From Notoacmeibacter marinus (GTDB taxonomy: Bacteria > Pseudomonadota > Alphaproteobacteria > Rhizobiales > Rhizobiaceae): a stretch of DNA of 64,000 nt. A program made the translations under genes and the position numbers. The stretch is taken from contig NZ_NBYO01000003.1 of assembly GCF_002238045.1 (NCBI RefSeq), positions 186,001 to 250,000 of the forward strand, in the 5' to 3' direction. Shown here one piece after another: positions 24,536-33,365 of the stretch. Every line of letters starts with the position of its first letter. Positions within the stretch are counted from its first letter, which is position 1. Under the pieces are notes generated by a model. The model was not told the origin of the DNA and searched no databases. It worked only from the letters and a program-made list of their open reading frames with translations.

Positions 24536-25951
24536 ATGTCGTATTTCGACGAAATGGGGGCGGAGGACGATTTGCGGGATCCTTATGAAACGTACTCGGC
24601 ATGGTTGCGCCAACAGGACAACGAGGCCCTGATCCGCAAACATCACGATGCCGAGCGCGTGTTCCGTAGAACCGGGATCACCTTCGCCGTCTATGGCCAG
24701 GACGAGGCCGAAGAGCGCCTCATTCCGTTCGACATCGTGCCGCGCATTATATCGGCCCGCGAATGGCGGCGTCTGTCACAGGGTATCGAGCAGCGCGTGG
24801 TGGCCATCAATGCGTTTCTCGAGGACATCTACTCCAAGCAAGAGATCATCAGAGCTGGCGTGCTTCCTGAATCCATCATCGCCGGCAACGCGGCCTTCCT
24901 GCCGGAGATGATGAATTTCCGCCCACCTCAAGGCGTCTACACTCATATTATCGGTACCGATATCGTTCGGACAGGGCCGGACAAGTTCTACGTGCTGGAA
25001 GACAATGCGCGCACGCCGTCCGGTGTCTCCTACATGCTGGAAAACCGCTCGGCGATGATCCGGCTCTTCCCCGAACTGTTCCGTGCCAACCGGATCAAGA
25101 ATGTCGAGAACTATCCGGACCTGCTGCGCCAGTCGCTGGAAAGCGTCGCCCCACCCGCCTGCAGCGGCAAGCCGACCGTCGCGGTCCTGACGCCCGGCAT
25201 CTACAATTCAGCCTATTTCGAACATGCGTTCCTCGCCGACAATATGGGCGTCGATCTGGTCGAGGGGTCCGATTTGCAGGTCTCCGGCGGGCGGATCTGC
25301 ATGCGCACCACCCAAGGCATGAAGCCAATCGACGTCATTTACCGGCGAGTGGACGACGCCTTTCTCGATCCCCTCACCTTCAATCCGGACAGCATGCTTG
25401 GTGTGCCGGGTATCATGGACGTCTATCGCAATGGCGGCATCACGATCGCCAATGCTCCGGGAACTGGCATCGCGGACGACAAAGCGCTCTACACCTACAT
25501 GCCGGACATCGTGAAGTTCTATACTGGGTCCAAGCCGCTTCTGGAGAACGTGCCCACATGGCGCTGCGTCGAAAAAGACAGCCTTGCCCATGTACTGGAC
25601 AATCTGCAGGACCTCGTCGTCAAGGAGGTACATGGCTCGGGCGGCTACGGGATGCTGATCGGCCCCACGGCGACGAAAGAAGAGCGCGAGGCCTTCGCAG
25701 CCAAACTTCGCAAGCACCCCGAAAATTATATCGCCCAGCCGACTCTATCTCTCTCGACCTGCCCGGTCTTTACCGAGCAGGGCCTGGCGCCACGGCATGT
25801 CGATCTACGCCCCTTCGTTCTGATGGGCGGCGACAAGGTGCGTATCGTGCCGGGCGGGCTGACACGGGTGGCGCTCAAGGAAGGCTCGCTCGTGGTCAAT
25901 TCGTCGCAGGGTGGCGGCACCAAAGACACATGGGTTCTGAATGACGACTGA
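24536..25951 (+). CDS. circularly permuted ATP-grasp protein (Anbu cluster)
   Basis: The 471-residue protein is of the permuted ATP-grasp type (formerly DUF404/DUF407). It carries YVLEDNARTPSGVSYMLENR, VVKEVHGSGGYGMLIGP (nucleotide-binding loop) and the C-terminal VVNSSQGGGTKDTWVL. Such enzymes are thought to form amide bonds on peptides or small molecules. It is first in a four-gene run with alpha-E, transglutaminase-like and Anbu genes, a recurrent association in proteobacteria proposed to make and break a peptide tag or peptide-like compound. The reaction has not been established for the family to my knowledge. Confidence 0.93.
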   Translation: MSYFDEMGAEDDLRDPYETYSAWLRQQDNEALIRKHHDAERVFRRTGITFAVYGQDEAEERLIPFDIVPRIISAREWRRLSQGIEQRVVAINAFLEDIYSKQEIIRAGVLPESIIAGNAAFLPEMMNFRPPQGVYTHIIGTDIVRTGPDKFYVLEDNARTPSGVSYMLENRSAMIRLFPELFRANRIKNVENYPDLLRQSLESVAPPACSGKPTVAVLTPGIYNSAYFEHAFLADNMGVDLVEGSDLQVSGGRICMRTTQGMKPIDVIYRRVDDAFLDPLTFNPDSMLGVPGIMDVYRNGGITIANAPGTGIADDKALYTYMPDIVKFYTGSKPLLENVPTWRCVEKDSLAHVLDNLQDLVVKEVHGSGGYGMLIGPTATKEEREAFAAKLRKHPENYIAQPTLSLSTCPVFTEQGLAPRHVDLRPFVLMGGDKVRIVPGGLTRVALKEGSLVVNSSQGGGTKDTWVLNDD

Positions 25952-25984
25952 TCTTTTACCGCCTTTCCCCGACAGGACAGTTTC

Positions 25985-26929
25985 ATGCTTCTAGGTCGTA
26001 CCGCAAGCGGACTATACTGGCTCTTCCGCTATATCGAGCGCGCGGAGAATGTCGCACGCATCGTCGATGCCGGCTCTCATGTCGCGCTGACCGGCGACGC
26101 CGACCGCAGCGATGTTTGGCCTTCGGTCCTGCGCAGCGCAGGCGTCGACAGTGTCTTTCCCGGCGATGTCGATCATGCAACGGAAGCTGAAGTCGCCGAT
26201 TTTCTGCTGCGCAACCGTAAGGAGAATTCCTCCTCGGTGCTATCCTGTATCGACCTTGCGCGCTCCAACGGTCGAATGGTCCGTACGGCGCTGACACGCG
26301 AAGTCTGGGAAAGCCTGAACGAGGCCTGGATGACGATGAACGCGTCATTGTCCGGACCGATCGATCTGGATGAGCTCGTCGAAAGGTTGGAGGAGATCAA
26401 GCGGCAGACAGCCCAGATACGCGGCGCGTTCTTCGGCACCATGATGCGCGATGACCGCTACTCGTTCTGCCGTCTCGGCACCTATTCCGAAAGGCTGGAC
26501 AACACCGCGCGTATCATGGACGTGAAGTATTACGTTCTGCTTCCGAGTTCCTCCTGGGTCGGAACGCCGCTCGACAACCACCAATGGCGGTCGATCCTGC
26601 GCTCAGTCTCGGCGCATCGGTCTTTCACATCGGTCTATGGCACCGAGTTCAAATCCTCGCTGATCGCCGAATTTCTGATCCTCGACCGGACGATGCCGCG
26701 CTCGCTGACCTTCTGCGCCGCCGGCCTCGACCGGACGCTGGGATATCTGGCGGAACATTACAGCCAGAGCCAGCCCTGCGACGAGGCCGCCCACGAGATG
26801 CTTCTTAAGCTGCGGACACAGAAAATGGACGAGATTTTCGAGATGGGGCTGCACGATTTTCTTCAGGAAATGATCCGGCAGAACAGCGGCCTTTCCATGC
26901 AGATCGCAACAGACTACAACTTTAGCTGA
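25985..26929 (+). CDS. alpha-E domain protein (Anbu cluster)
   Basis: The 314-residue all-helical protein of the alpha-E (formerly DUF403) family starts LLGRTASGLYWLFRYIERAEN, the conserved N-terminal helix. It continues with MRDDRYSFCRLGTYSERLDNTARI, rich in conserved acidic and basic residues. No enzyme signature is known. The family always travels with permuted ATP-grasp proteins and may be a structural or carrier partner. It is 33 bases after the ATP-grasp gene and shares one base with the next gene (TGATG), so all are translationally linked. Confidence 0.93.
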   Translation: MLLGRTASGLYWLFRYIERAENVARIVDAGSHVALTGDADRSDVWPSVLRSAGVDSVFPGDVDHATEAEVADFLLRNRKENSSSVLSCIDLARSNGRMVRTALTREVWESLNEAWMTMNASLSGPIDLDELVERLEEIKRQTAQIRGAFFGTMMRDDRYSFCRLGTYSERLDNTARIMDVKYYVLLPSSSWVGTPLDNHQWRSILRSVSAHRSFTSVYGTEFKSSLIAEFLILDRTMPRSLTFCAAGLDRTLGYLAEHYSQSQPCDEAAHEMLLKLRTQKMDEIFEMGLHDFLQEMIRQNSGLSMQIATDYNFS

Positions 26930-27726
26930 TGCGTATCGCGATCCAACACAACAGCCGTTACCACTATAAAACGCCCCCCGCTTTCGCCTTGCAAAAGGCG
27001 CGACTGACGCCACTGAGCGATTTTCGCCAGAATGTCGAACAATGGCAATTGATCGTCACCGGCGCCGAGCAGCAGCTCACGTCCCGCGATGCGTTCGGCA
27101 ACACCTGCACGCTCATTCGCGCCGATCCGGATGTCGAAATACTCGAAGTCTCCGCTCAAGGAATGATCGACACGGAGGAGACGCAAGGGATCATGGAACA
27201 GGCCGCCGGTGTCATGCCGCTCTTCGTCTATCGCCAGCCGACGGCTCTTACCGCCAAGAGCGAAGACCTTGCCGCTCTTGCCGAAAGCGTCCGTCAGGAC
27301 GATCCGATCGATATGTTGCACCGGCTGATGGATGCGATTGCCGAGAAGGTGCTCTACGAGCCGGGCGTCACCCATGTCGGCACCACCGCCGATGAGGCAT
27401 TGCAGGAAGGAAGAGGCGTCTGTCAGGACCTTACTCACATCTTCCTGGTGGCGGCCCGTCACCTTGGTGTGGCCACTCGCTACACATCCGGCTATTTCGT
27501 GTCCGGCAACGATCTGGGCGGCGACGCCTCGCATGGCTGGGCCGAAGCCTTCGTGCCCAATGTGGGGTGGATCGGCTTCGATCCGACAAATCGGAGGTGC
27601 CCAGACGAACGCTATGTGCGAATCGCTTCGGGTCGGGACTATACTGACGTCAGTCCCGTCAGCGGCGTGCGGGTCGGCGCTGGCAGCGAACGTCTGACGG
27701 TCAGCCTGGCCGTCGAGCAGCAGTAG
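26929..27726 (+). CDS. transglutaminase-like cysteine peptidase (Anbu cluster)
   Basis: The 265-residue protein combines an N-terminal beta-sandwich region common in bacterial transglutaminase-like proteins with the catalytic core. Cys is in GRGVCQDLTH, His in ASHGWAEAFVP and Asp in GFDPTN. The triad suggests amide hydrolysis or transfer. There is no signal peptide, so it is cytoplasmic. The start codon overlaps the alpha-E stop by one base. Confidence 0.95.
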   Translation: MRIAIQHNSRYHYKTPPAFALQKARLTPLSDFRQNVEQWQLIVTGAEQQLTSRDAFGNTCTLIRADPDVEILEVSAQGMIDTEETQGIMEQAAGVMPLFVYRQPTALTAKSEDLAALAESVRQDDPIDMLHRLMDAIAEKVLYEPGVTHVGTTADEALQEGRGVCQDLTHIFLVAARHLGVATRYTSGYFVSGNDLGGDASHGWAEAFVPNVGWIGFDPTNRRCPDERYVRIASGRDYTDVSPVSGVRVGAGSERLTVSLAVEQQ

Positions 27727-27761
27727 GCTGCAGGGACGCCGTTCGGCAGGGGGTTCGTTCC

Positions 27762-28508
27762 GTGACATATTGCGTTGCCATGATGCTGGATCGCGGCCTC
27801 GTTTTCATGAGCGATACGCGCACCAATGCGGGCGTCGACGACGTCTCGCGCGTCAAGAAGATGCATATGTTCGAAATGCCGGGCGAGCGCTCCATGGTGC
27901 TGCTGTCTTCCGGCAATCTGGCGACCACACAGGCGGCAATCGGCCTTCTGGAAGAACGCAGCAAGGCGCCCGACGACCGCGACCCTTCGATCTTCCGTAC
28001 CCAGTCCATGTTCCAAACAGCCAAGCTCGTCGGCGAAACGCTGAACGAGGTGGTCGCAAATATGCGCATCCGCGACGACCAACCGACGGCGCACGCCTTT
28101 TCCGCCACCCTTATTCTCGGCGGGCAGATTGCCGGCAGCGACCCGCGCCTGTTCCTGATCTATCCGGAAGGCAATTTCATCGAGGCCAAATCCGACAACC
28201 CGTTCTTTCAGATCGGTGAAATCAAGTATGGGCGCCCCATTCTCAGCCGCGCCTACAATGCTGGAATGGACTTCGCCGAGGCCGCCAAGCTGATGCTGAT
28301 CTCCTTTGACTCGACGTTGCGTTCCAATCTTTCGGTCGGACTGCCCATCGATATGGCGGTCTACAGAAAAGACAGCTTCGAGATCGGTCCCTTTCGACGG
28401 TTCGAAGAACACGATGCCGATTTTCGTGCCATTTCGCTGGGCTGGTCCGATGCGCTGAAGCATGCCTTCGCCCGGCTACCCGATCTGTCGATCGATGAGG
28501 ATGCGTAA
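27762..28508 (+). CDS. Anbu, proteasome-type peptidase
   Basis: The 248-residue protein is of the ancestral beta-subunit family related to HslV and proteasome beta subunits. Translation starts at GTG 27762. After removal of Met the N-terminal residue is Thr (TYCVAMML), the expected nucleophile. SDTRTNAG and VKKMHMF supply the supporting Asp and Lys. Anbu proteins self-assemble into open helical or ring structures. The gene closes the four-gene cluster, 35 bases after the transglutaminase gene. No HslU-like ATPase is in the window. Confidence 0.93.
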   Translation: MTYCVAMMLDRGLVFMSDTRTNAGVDDVSRVKKMHMFEMPGERSMVLLSSGNLATTQAAIGLLEERSKAPDDRDPSIFRTQSMFQTAKLVGETLNEVVANMRIRDDQPTAHAFSATLILGGQIAGSDPRLFLIYPEGNFIEAKSDNPFFQIGEIKYGRPILSRAYNAGMDFAEAAKLMLISFDSTLRSNLSVGLPIDMAVYRKDSFEIGPFRRFEEHDADFRAISLGWSDALKHAFARLPDLSIDEDA

Positions 28509-28539
28509 CACACCATCTCTTCGCTAGTGCAAAACCTTG

Positions 28540-28555
28540 CTTCGCTTAAGCGAAG
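28540..28555. promoter_or_regulatory. 16-base perfect palindrome between anbu and the NAGGN operon
   Basis: CTTCGCTTAAGCGAAG is a perfect palindrome 32 bases after the anbu stop and 66 bases before the NAGGN amidotransferase start. No T run follows, so it is less likely a terminator than an operator or mRNA stem. Its function is unknown. Confidence 0.3.
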
Positions 28556-28621
28556 AACCATGTGACATTACGAAGGGCGCGCGCCGAACGCGCCAGAAAC
28601 ATACAGCAGGAAGGACAATTT

Positions 28622-30406
28622 ATGTGCGGCATTGCCGGTGAAATCCGATTCGACGGCGAATGGGCCGACACGGCCGCTGTGGGCCGCATGGTGTCTTCGA
28701 TGCACAGCCGTGGTCCGAACGGCTCGGGCCTTGTCGGCCATGGCCGCGCCGCATTCGGCCATCGCCGTCTGAAGATTATCGATCTGTCGGAAAAGGCCCA
28801 GCAGCCTATGGTGGATCCAGCGCTCGGCCTGACCATCGTCTTCAATGGATGCATCTACAATTACCCGGAATTGCGAGGCGAACTGGAAGGGCTCGGCTAC
28901 AGCTTCTTCTCCACTGGCGACACGGAAGTCATTCTGAAGGCGTTCCACGCCTGGGGCGAGGATTGCGTCGACCGCTTCCACGGCATGTTCGCCTTCTGCA
29001 TCTATAATCGCGATACCGGCGAAGCCGTCATGGCGCGCGACCGGTTCGGCATCAAACCGCTCTATTTCAGTCGCCAGGGCAAGCGCCTACGCTTCGCATC
29101 CACCCTCCCCGCTCTTCTCGCTGCCGGCGATATCGACACGTCGATCGATCGCGACGCCCTGCATAATTACATGAGCTTTCACGCCGTCGTACCGCCGCCC
29201 CGGACGATCCTGAATGGCGTGCGCAAATTGCCGCCCGCGACGATCCGCCGCATCGATGCCAACGGCAAGGAGACCGACCGCCTCTACTGGCAGCCGCCCT
29301 ATACGCGCCGCGCCGAAGACAGCGGCCTTTCCTTCAACGACTGGCGGGACCGGGTTCTGGACGCACTGCGACTGGCAGTTCAGCGCCGCATGGTCGCCGA
29401 TGTTCCGGTCGGCGTTCTTCTGTCGGGCGGGGTCGACAGTTCCGTCATTGTCGGCCTGTTGGCTGAACAAGGCCAGCACGATCTGAAGACCTTCTCTATC
29501 GGCTTCGAAGAGGCCCATGGCGAAAAGGGCGACGAGTTTCAGTATTCCGATCTCATCGCCAGCCATTTCGGCACCGATCACAATCAAATCTTCGTGCCGT
29601 CCGCCGACCTGATCAACGAATTGCCGGACACCATCCATGCCATGAGCGAGCCGATGGTCTCCTACGACAATGTCGGCTTTTTTCTGCTGTCGCGGGAAGT
29701 GTCCAAGCAGATCCGGGTCGTTCAGTCCGGTCAGGGCGCCGACGAAGTGTTCGCTGGCTATCACTGGTATCCACCATTGATGAACTCCAACGATGTGGTG
29801 TCGGACTACGCAAAGGTCTTCTTCGACCGCGACCAGGCGAAGATGGCGACGCATCTGTCCGACGACTGGCTGGCGGAAACCGATGCCAGCCGCGAACTGG
29901 TCCGCGCCCATCTCATGGCGGGCGATGCCGACACGCCGGTCGATCGGGCGCTCCGGCTCGACAGCCAAATCATGCTGGTCGACGATCCGGTCAAGCGGGT
30001 CGACAATATGACCATGGCCTGGGGCCTCGAAGCGCGCGTGCCGTTTCTCGATCACGAACTGGTGGAGCTGGCCGCGACCATTCCGCCCGAACACAAGCTG
30101 GCTCACGGCGGCAAGGGCGTGCTGAAGGAAGCGGCTCGGCTTGTGATTCCGTCCGAAGTGATCGACCGCAAGAAAGGCTATTTTCCGGTGCCGGCGCTCA
30201 AATACATTTCCGGGCCCTATCTGGAGATGGTCCAGGATGCACTGTCGAGCCAGGCGGCAAAGGATCGCGGCCTCTTCCGCCAGAGCTACCTGGACGACCT
30301 CTTCACCAACCCCACCGATCACATCACGCCACTGCGCGGCTCTGAACTCTGGCAGGTCGCGCTGCTCGAAATGTGGCTCCAATCCCACGGCGCCGGGAGT
30401 GCCTGA
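28622..30406 (+). CDS. N-acetylglutaminylglutamine amidotransferase (asparagine synthetase-like)
   Basis: The 594-residue glutamine-hydrolysing amidotransferase is related to AsnB. The start is ATG 28622, so Cys2 of MCGIAGEIRF becomes the N-terminal nucleophile of the class II glutaminase domain (about 1-215). The C-terminal synthetase domain has the PP-loop LLSGGVDSSVIVGLL and VQSGQGADEVFAGY. Next to the NAGGN synthetase and the M42 peptidase, it most likely amidates N-acetylglutaminylglutamine to the osmolyte NAGGN. An in-frame start 60 bases upstream would bury the catalytic Cys and is rejected. Confidence 0.93.
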   Translation: MCGIAGEIRFDGEWADTAAVGRMVSSMHSRGPNGSGLVGHGRAAFGHRRLKIIDLSEKAQQPMVDPALGLTIVFNGCIYNYPELRGELEGLGYSFFSTGDTEVILKAFHAWGEDCVDRFHGMFAFCIYNRDTGEAVMARDRFGIKPLYFSRQGKRLRFASTLPALLAAGDIDTSIDRDALHNYMSFHAVVPPPRTILNGVRKLPPATIRRIDANGKETDRLYWQPPYTRRAEDSGLSFNDWRDRVLDALRLAVQRRMVADVPVGVLLSGGVDSSVIVGLLAEQGQHDLKTFSIGFEEAHGEKGDEFQYSDLIASHFGTDHNQIFVPSADLINELPDTIHAMSEPMVSYDNVGFFLLSREVSKQIRVVQSGQGADEVFAGYHWYPPLMNSNDVVSDYAKVFFDRDQAKMATHLSDDWLAETDASRELVRAHLMAGDADTPVDRALRLDSQIMLVDDPVKRVDNMTMAWGLEARVPFLDHELVELAATIPPEHKLAHGGKGVLKEAARLVIPSEVIDRKKGYFPVPALKYISGPYLEMVQDALSSQAAKDRGLFRQSYLDDLFTNPTDHITPLRGSELWQVALLEMWLQSHGAGSA

Positions 30407-30408
30407 TT

Positions 30409-32118
30409 ATGGCCGAGAGCCAAGGACCAAAGACAGATTACAGCCTCGACTGCGGCTGGGGACGGCTCGTCTTCGGCCAAACCTTCGAGGATGGCGGCGA
30501 GTTGATCGAGACGCTGCGGCGGGAACGTGCCGATGCTCGTGACATCGCTGTCTATGTCGATGATCCGCATGTGCTGCTTTCGCTGGCGCCGCACGAACTG
30601 TTTCTCGACCCGTCGCATACGTTCCGCATCGATCTGACGAAAGACCGGCCCCCCGATCCGAAGCCCAGCAACTTTTTCATCCGCCGCCTGTCGTCTCATG
30701 GCGATGCAGAGGAGGTGAACCGCATTTATCAGACGCGCGGCATGGTGCCTGTCCCGCCGGAATTCTTCTGGTCACACCGCGATGCACGCGCGCTTACCTA
30801 TTTCGTCGCGGAGGACGAGCAGACCGGCGCGATCATCGGCACCGTCACCGGCGTCGATCACCTCCAGGCCTTCGACGACCCGGAACGCGGATCTTCGCTC
30901 TGGTGTCTGGCCGTCGATCCGCAGGCGCGCCAGAGCGGCATCGGCCAGGCGCTGGTTCATCGACTGGCAAGCCACTTTGCCGAGCGCAACGCCGCCTATA
31001 TGGACCTGACGGTCCTGCACGATAATGAAAGCGCCATCGCCCTCTACGAGAAGCTTGGTTTCCGCCGCGTTCCCTATTTTACCGTGAAGCGGAAGAACGC
31101 GATCAACGAGCAGCTATTCAGCGGGCCCGAGGAAGATCACGGCCTCAACCCCTACGCAAAAATCATCGTCGACGAAGCCCGACGGCGCGGCATTCAGGTG
31201 GAAGTCACCGATGCCAAGGGCGGTTTCTTCCAACTCTCCTATGGTGGACGGACGGTACAGTGCCGAGAAAGCCTGACGGAGTTCACATCGGCCATCGCAA
31301 TGAGTATTTGCGACGACAAATCCGTGACGCGGCGCATTGTCGAGAAGGCGGGCGTTCGCGTTCCTAAACAGATAACCACCAAAGCGGCGGATCAGGACAT
31401 CAAGGCCTTTCTCGACGAACACAAGGCGCTTGTCGTCAAACCGGCCCGTGGCGAACAGGGGCATGGAATCACCGTTGGCGTCACCAGCAGCCAGGAGCTG
31501 GAAGCGGCTATCGCGGCGGCCGAAAAGGTGGCTCACGAGGTGCTCATCGAGGAAATGGTGGAGGGTAACGACCTTCGGCTGGTGATTATCAATTATAAGC
31601 TCGTTGCCGCGGCCATACGCAAGCCGGCCCAGATTGTCGGCGACGGCCGTTCGAGTGTCGCGAAGCTGATCGAGCGTCAAAGCCGGCGTCGAAGTGCGGC
31701 AACCGGAGGCGAATCCCGCATTCCGCTCGACGATGATACGCACGCCACGTGCCGAGCGGGCGGATATGAGATGAACGATATCCTGCCGGACGGCGAGACG
31801 CTCCAGGTTCGCCGAACCGCCAATCTGCATACGGGCGGCACCATTCACGACGTCACCGGTGAAGTGCACCCGGCGCTGGTCGATGCGGCTGTCCGCACCG
31901 CCCGTGCCATCAACATTCCGGTCACGGGCATCGATTTCATGGTCAAGAGCCCGCGCGGACCGGATTACGCCTTCATTGAGGCCAACGAGCGGCCAGGGCT
32001 CGCCAATCACGAACCGCAACCGACGGCCGAGCGATTTATCGATCTACTCTTTCCGCTATCGATGCCTTATGCAGCGAGGGAAGCGCTTCGCGCGTCCCAT
32101 TCGGAGCTTCCTGCATGA
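30409..32118 (+). CDS. ngg: N-acetylglutaminylglutamine synthetase (GNAT + ATP-grasp fusion)
   Basis: The 569-residue bifunctional enzyme has an N-terminal GNAT acetyltransferase domain (about 85-225, LAVDPQARQSGIGQALVHRL). This is joined to an ATP-grasp ligase domain (about 265-550, VVKPARGEQGHGI, VEGNDLRLVI and FIEANERPGL), resembling cyanophycin synthetase or GshF ligase regions. It acetylates glutamine and joins a second glutamine, giving the NAGGN precursor dipeptide used in osmoadaptation. ATG 30409 follows the amidotransferase stop by 2 bases, and its own stop overlaps the next start (ATGA). Confidence 0.94.
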   Translation: MAESQGPKTDYSLDCGWGRLVFGQTFEDGGELIETLRRERADARDIAVYVDDPHVLLSLAPHELFLDPSHTFRIDLTKDRPPDPKPSNFFIRRLSSHGDAEEVNRIYQTRGMVPVPPEFFWSHRDARALTYFVAEDEQTGAIIGTVTGVDHLQAFDDPERGSSLWCLAVDPQARQSGIGQALVHRLASHFAERNAAYMDLTVLHDNESAIALYEKLGFRRVPYFTVKRKNAINEQLFSGPEEDHGLNPYAKIIVDEARRRGIQVEVTDAKGGFFQLSYGGRTVQCRESLTEFTSAIAMSICDDKSVTRRIVEKAGVRVPKQITTKAADQDIKAFLDEHKALVVKPARGEQGHGITVGVTSSQELEAAIAAAEKVAHEVLIEEMVEGNDLRLVIINYKLVAAAIRKPAQIVGDGRSSVAKLIERQSRRRSAATGGESRIPLDDDTHATCRAGGYEMNDILPDGETLQVRRTANLHTGGTIHDVTGEVHPALVDAAVRTARAINIPVTGIDFMVKSPRGPDYAFIEANERPGLANHEPQPTAERFIDLLFPLSMPYAAREALRASHSELPA

Positions 32119-33284
32119 ATCGATTGCCGATCGACACGAAATATCTGTCGAACGTCCTTTCCGAACTTCTCGATATACCGAGCCCGACCGGTTACACCGA
32201 CACCATCACCATGCGCGTCGCCGATATGCTCGACGAGCTCGGCCTCAACGTCGAACTGACGCGGCGCGGCGCGATCCGCGCTATTAGGCGCGGACGCGAC
32301 ATTCGCGGTGCGCGCGCCATTGTGACCCATCTTGATACGATCGGCGCCATCGTCAAATCCATCCGTCCGAACGGCCGCCCGTCGCTGGTGCCCGTCGGCA
32401 CCTGGTCGGCACGCTTCGCAGAAGGCGCGCGCGCGACGGTCTTTTCACGCAAGGGCGGTTATCGCGGCACGATCCTGCCGCTCAAATCTTCCGGCCATAC
32501 GTTCAATGACGAGATCGACAGCCAGCCCGTCAGTTGGGACAATGTCGAACTCCGTATCGATGCGCTGACGCGTTCGCCCGAGGAAACGGACCGGCTGGGC
32601 GTCGAGGTTGGCGACCTGGTCGCCATCGATCCGCAGCCGGAATTTCTGCCCAACGGCTTCATCGTATCCCGACACCTGGATAACAAGGCCGGCGTTGCCG
32701 CAGGGCTAGCCGCGCTTTCAGCCATGCAGCAGGAAGAGGTCGAAACGCCGGTCGATATCCACTGGCTCTTCACGATCGCCGAAGAGGTCGGCGTGGGCGC
32801 GGCCTCGATCGTCTCGAACGATGTCGCCTCGCTTCTGGCCATCGATAATGGCACGACCGCTCCGGGCCAGAATTCCGACGAGTTCGGCGTCACCATCGCC
32901 ATGGCCGATCAGACCGGTCCGTTCGACTATCACCTCTCCAAGAAGCTCGTCGAGCTCTGCGTCGAAAACGATATTCGCTACCAGAAGGATGTGTTCCGCT
33001 ATTATCGCTCGGACTCGGCGTCCGCGCTTGAAGCGGGTGCCGATGTGCGGACGGCGCTCGCGACCTTCGGCGTCGATTCCAGCCATGGCTATGAGCGCAT
33101 TCATCTGCACGCGCTGCGATCCGTTGCGGAACTGGTCACGGCCTTCTGCATCTCGCCTGTGGCTATCGAACGGGATTTCTACAAGCGCACCGACACCACC
33201 GGCTTTACCGACCAGCCGATCGACCAGGCCGAGCAGCGTTTGCCGCGCGATGTCAGCCGCGTTCATCCGCCCAAGAGCGAGTAG
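32115..33284 (+). CDS. M42-family metallopeptidase of the NAGGN system
   Basis: The 389-residue zinc aminopeptidase is of the M42 type. Metal ligands are visible as VTHLDTIG (His, Asp), SRHLDNKAG (Asp) and TIAEEVG (catalytic Glu and metal Glu), and the C-terminal ESSHGYERIH-like region reads DSSHGYERIH. It overlaps the synthetase gene by 4 bases. M42 peptidases linked to NAGGN genes are presumed to degrade the osmolyte dipeptide when stress ends; that role is inferred from gene context. Confidence 0.93.
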   Translation: MNRLPIDTKYLSNVLSELLDIPSPTGYTDTITMRVADMLDELGLNVELTRRGAIRAIRRGRDIRGARAIVTHLDTIGAIVKSIRPNGRPSLVPVGTWSARFAEGARATVFSRKGGYRGTILPLKSSGHTFNDEIDSQPVSWDNVELRIDALTRSPEETDRLGVEVGDLVAIDPQPEFLPNGFIVSRHLDNKAGVAAGLAALSAMQQEEVETPVDIHWLFTIAEEVGVGAASIVSNDVASLLAIDNGTTAPGQNSDEFGVTIAMADQTGPFDYHLSKKLVELCVENDIRYQKDVFRYYRSDSASALEAGADVRTALATFGVDSSHGYERIHLHALRSVAELVTAFCISPVAIERDFYKRTDTTGFTDQPIDQAEQRLPRDVSRVHPPKSE

Positions 33285-33365
33285 CGCAGTTCGGGAACCT
33301 TACGGCTCGCCTCCCGTTTTCCGAGCACCGCTCGGTGCGTTGGGTAAGGTAGGAGTGCGTGAGCG

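Noticed and set aside
29087-30388. 433-codon minus-strand frame
   Set aside because: Antisense to the NAGGN amidotransferase, which has clear catalytic motifs.
33310-33340. Stem CCGAGC-ACC-GCTCGG as terminator of the NAGGN operon
   Set aside because: Only six base pairs and no T tract; too weak to list as a terminator.
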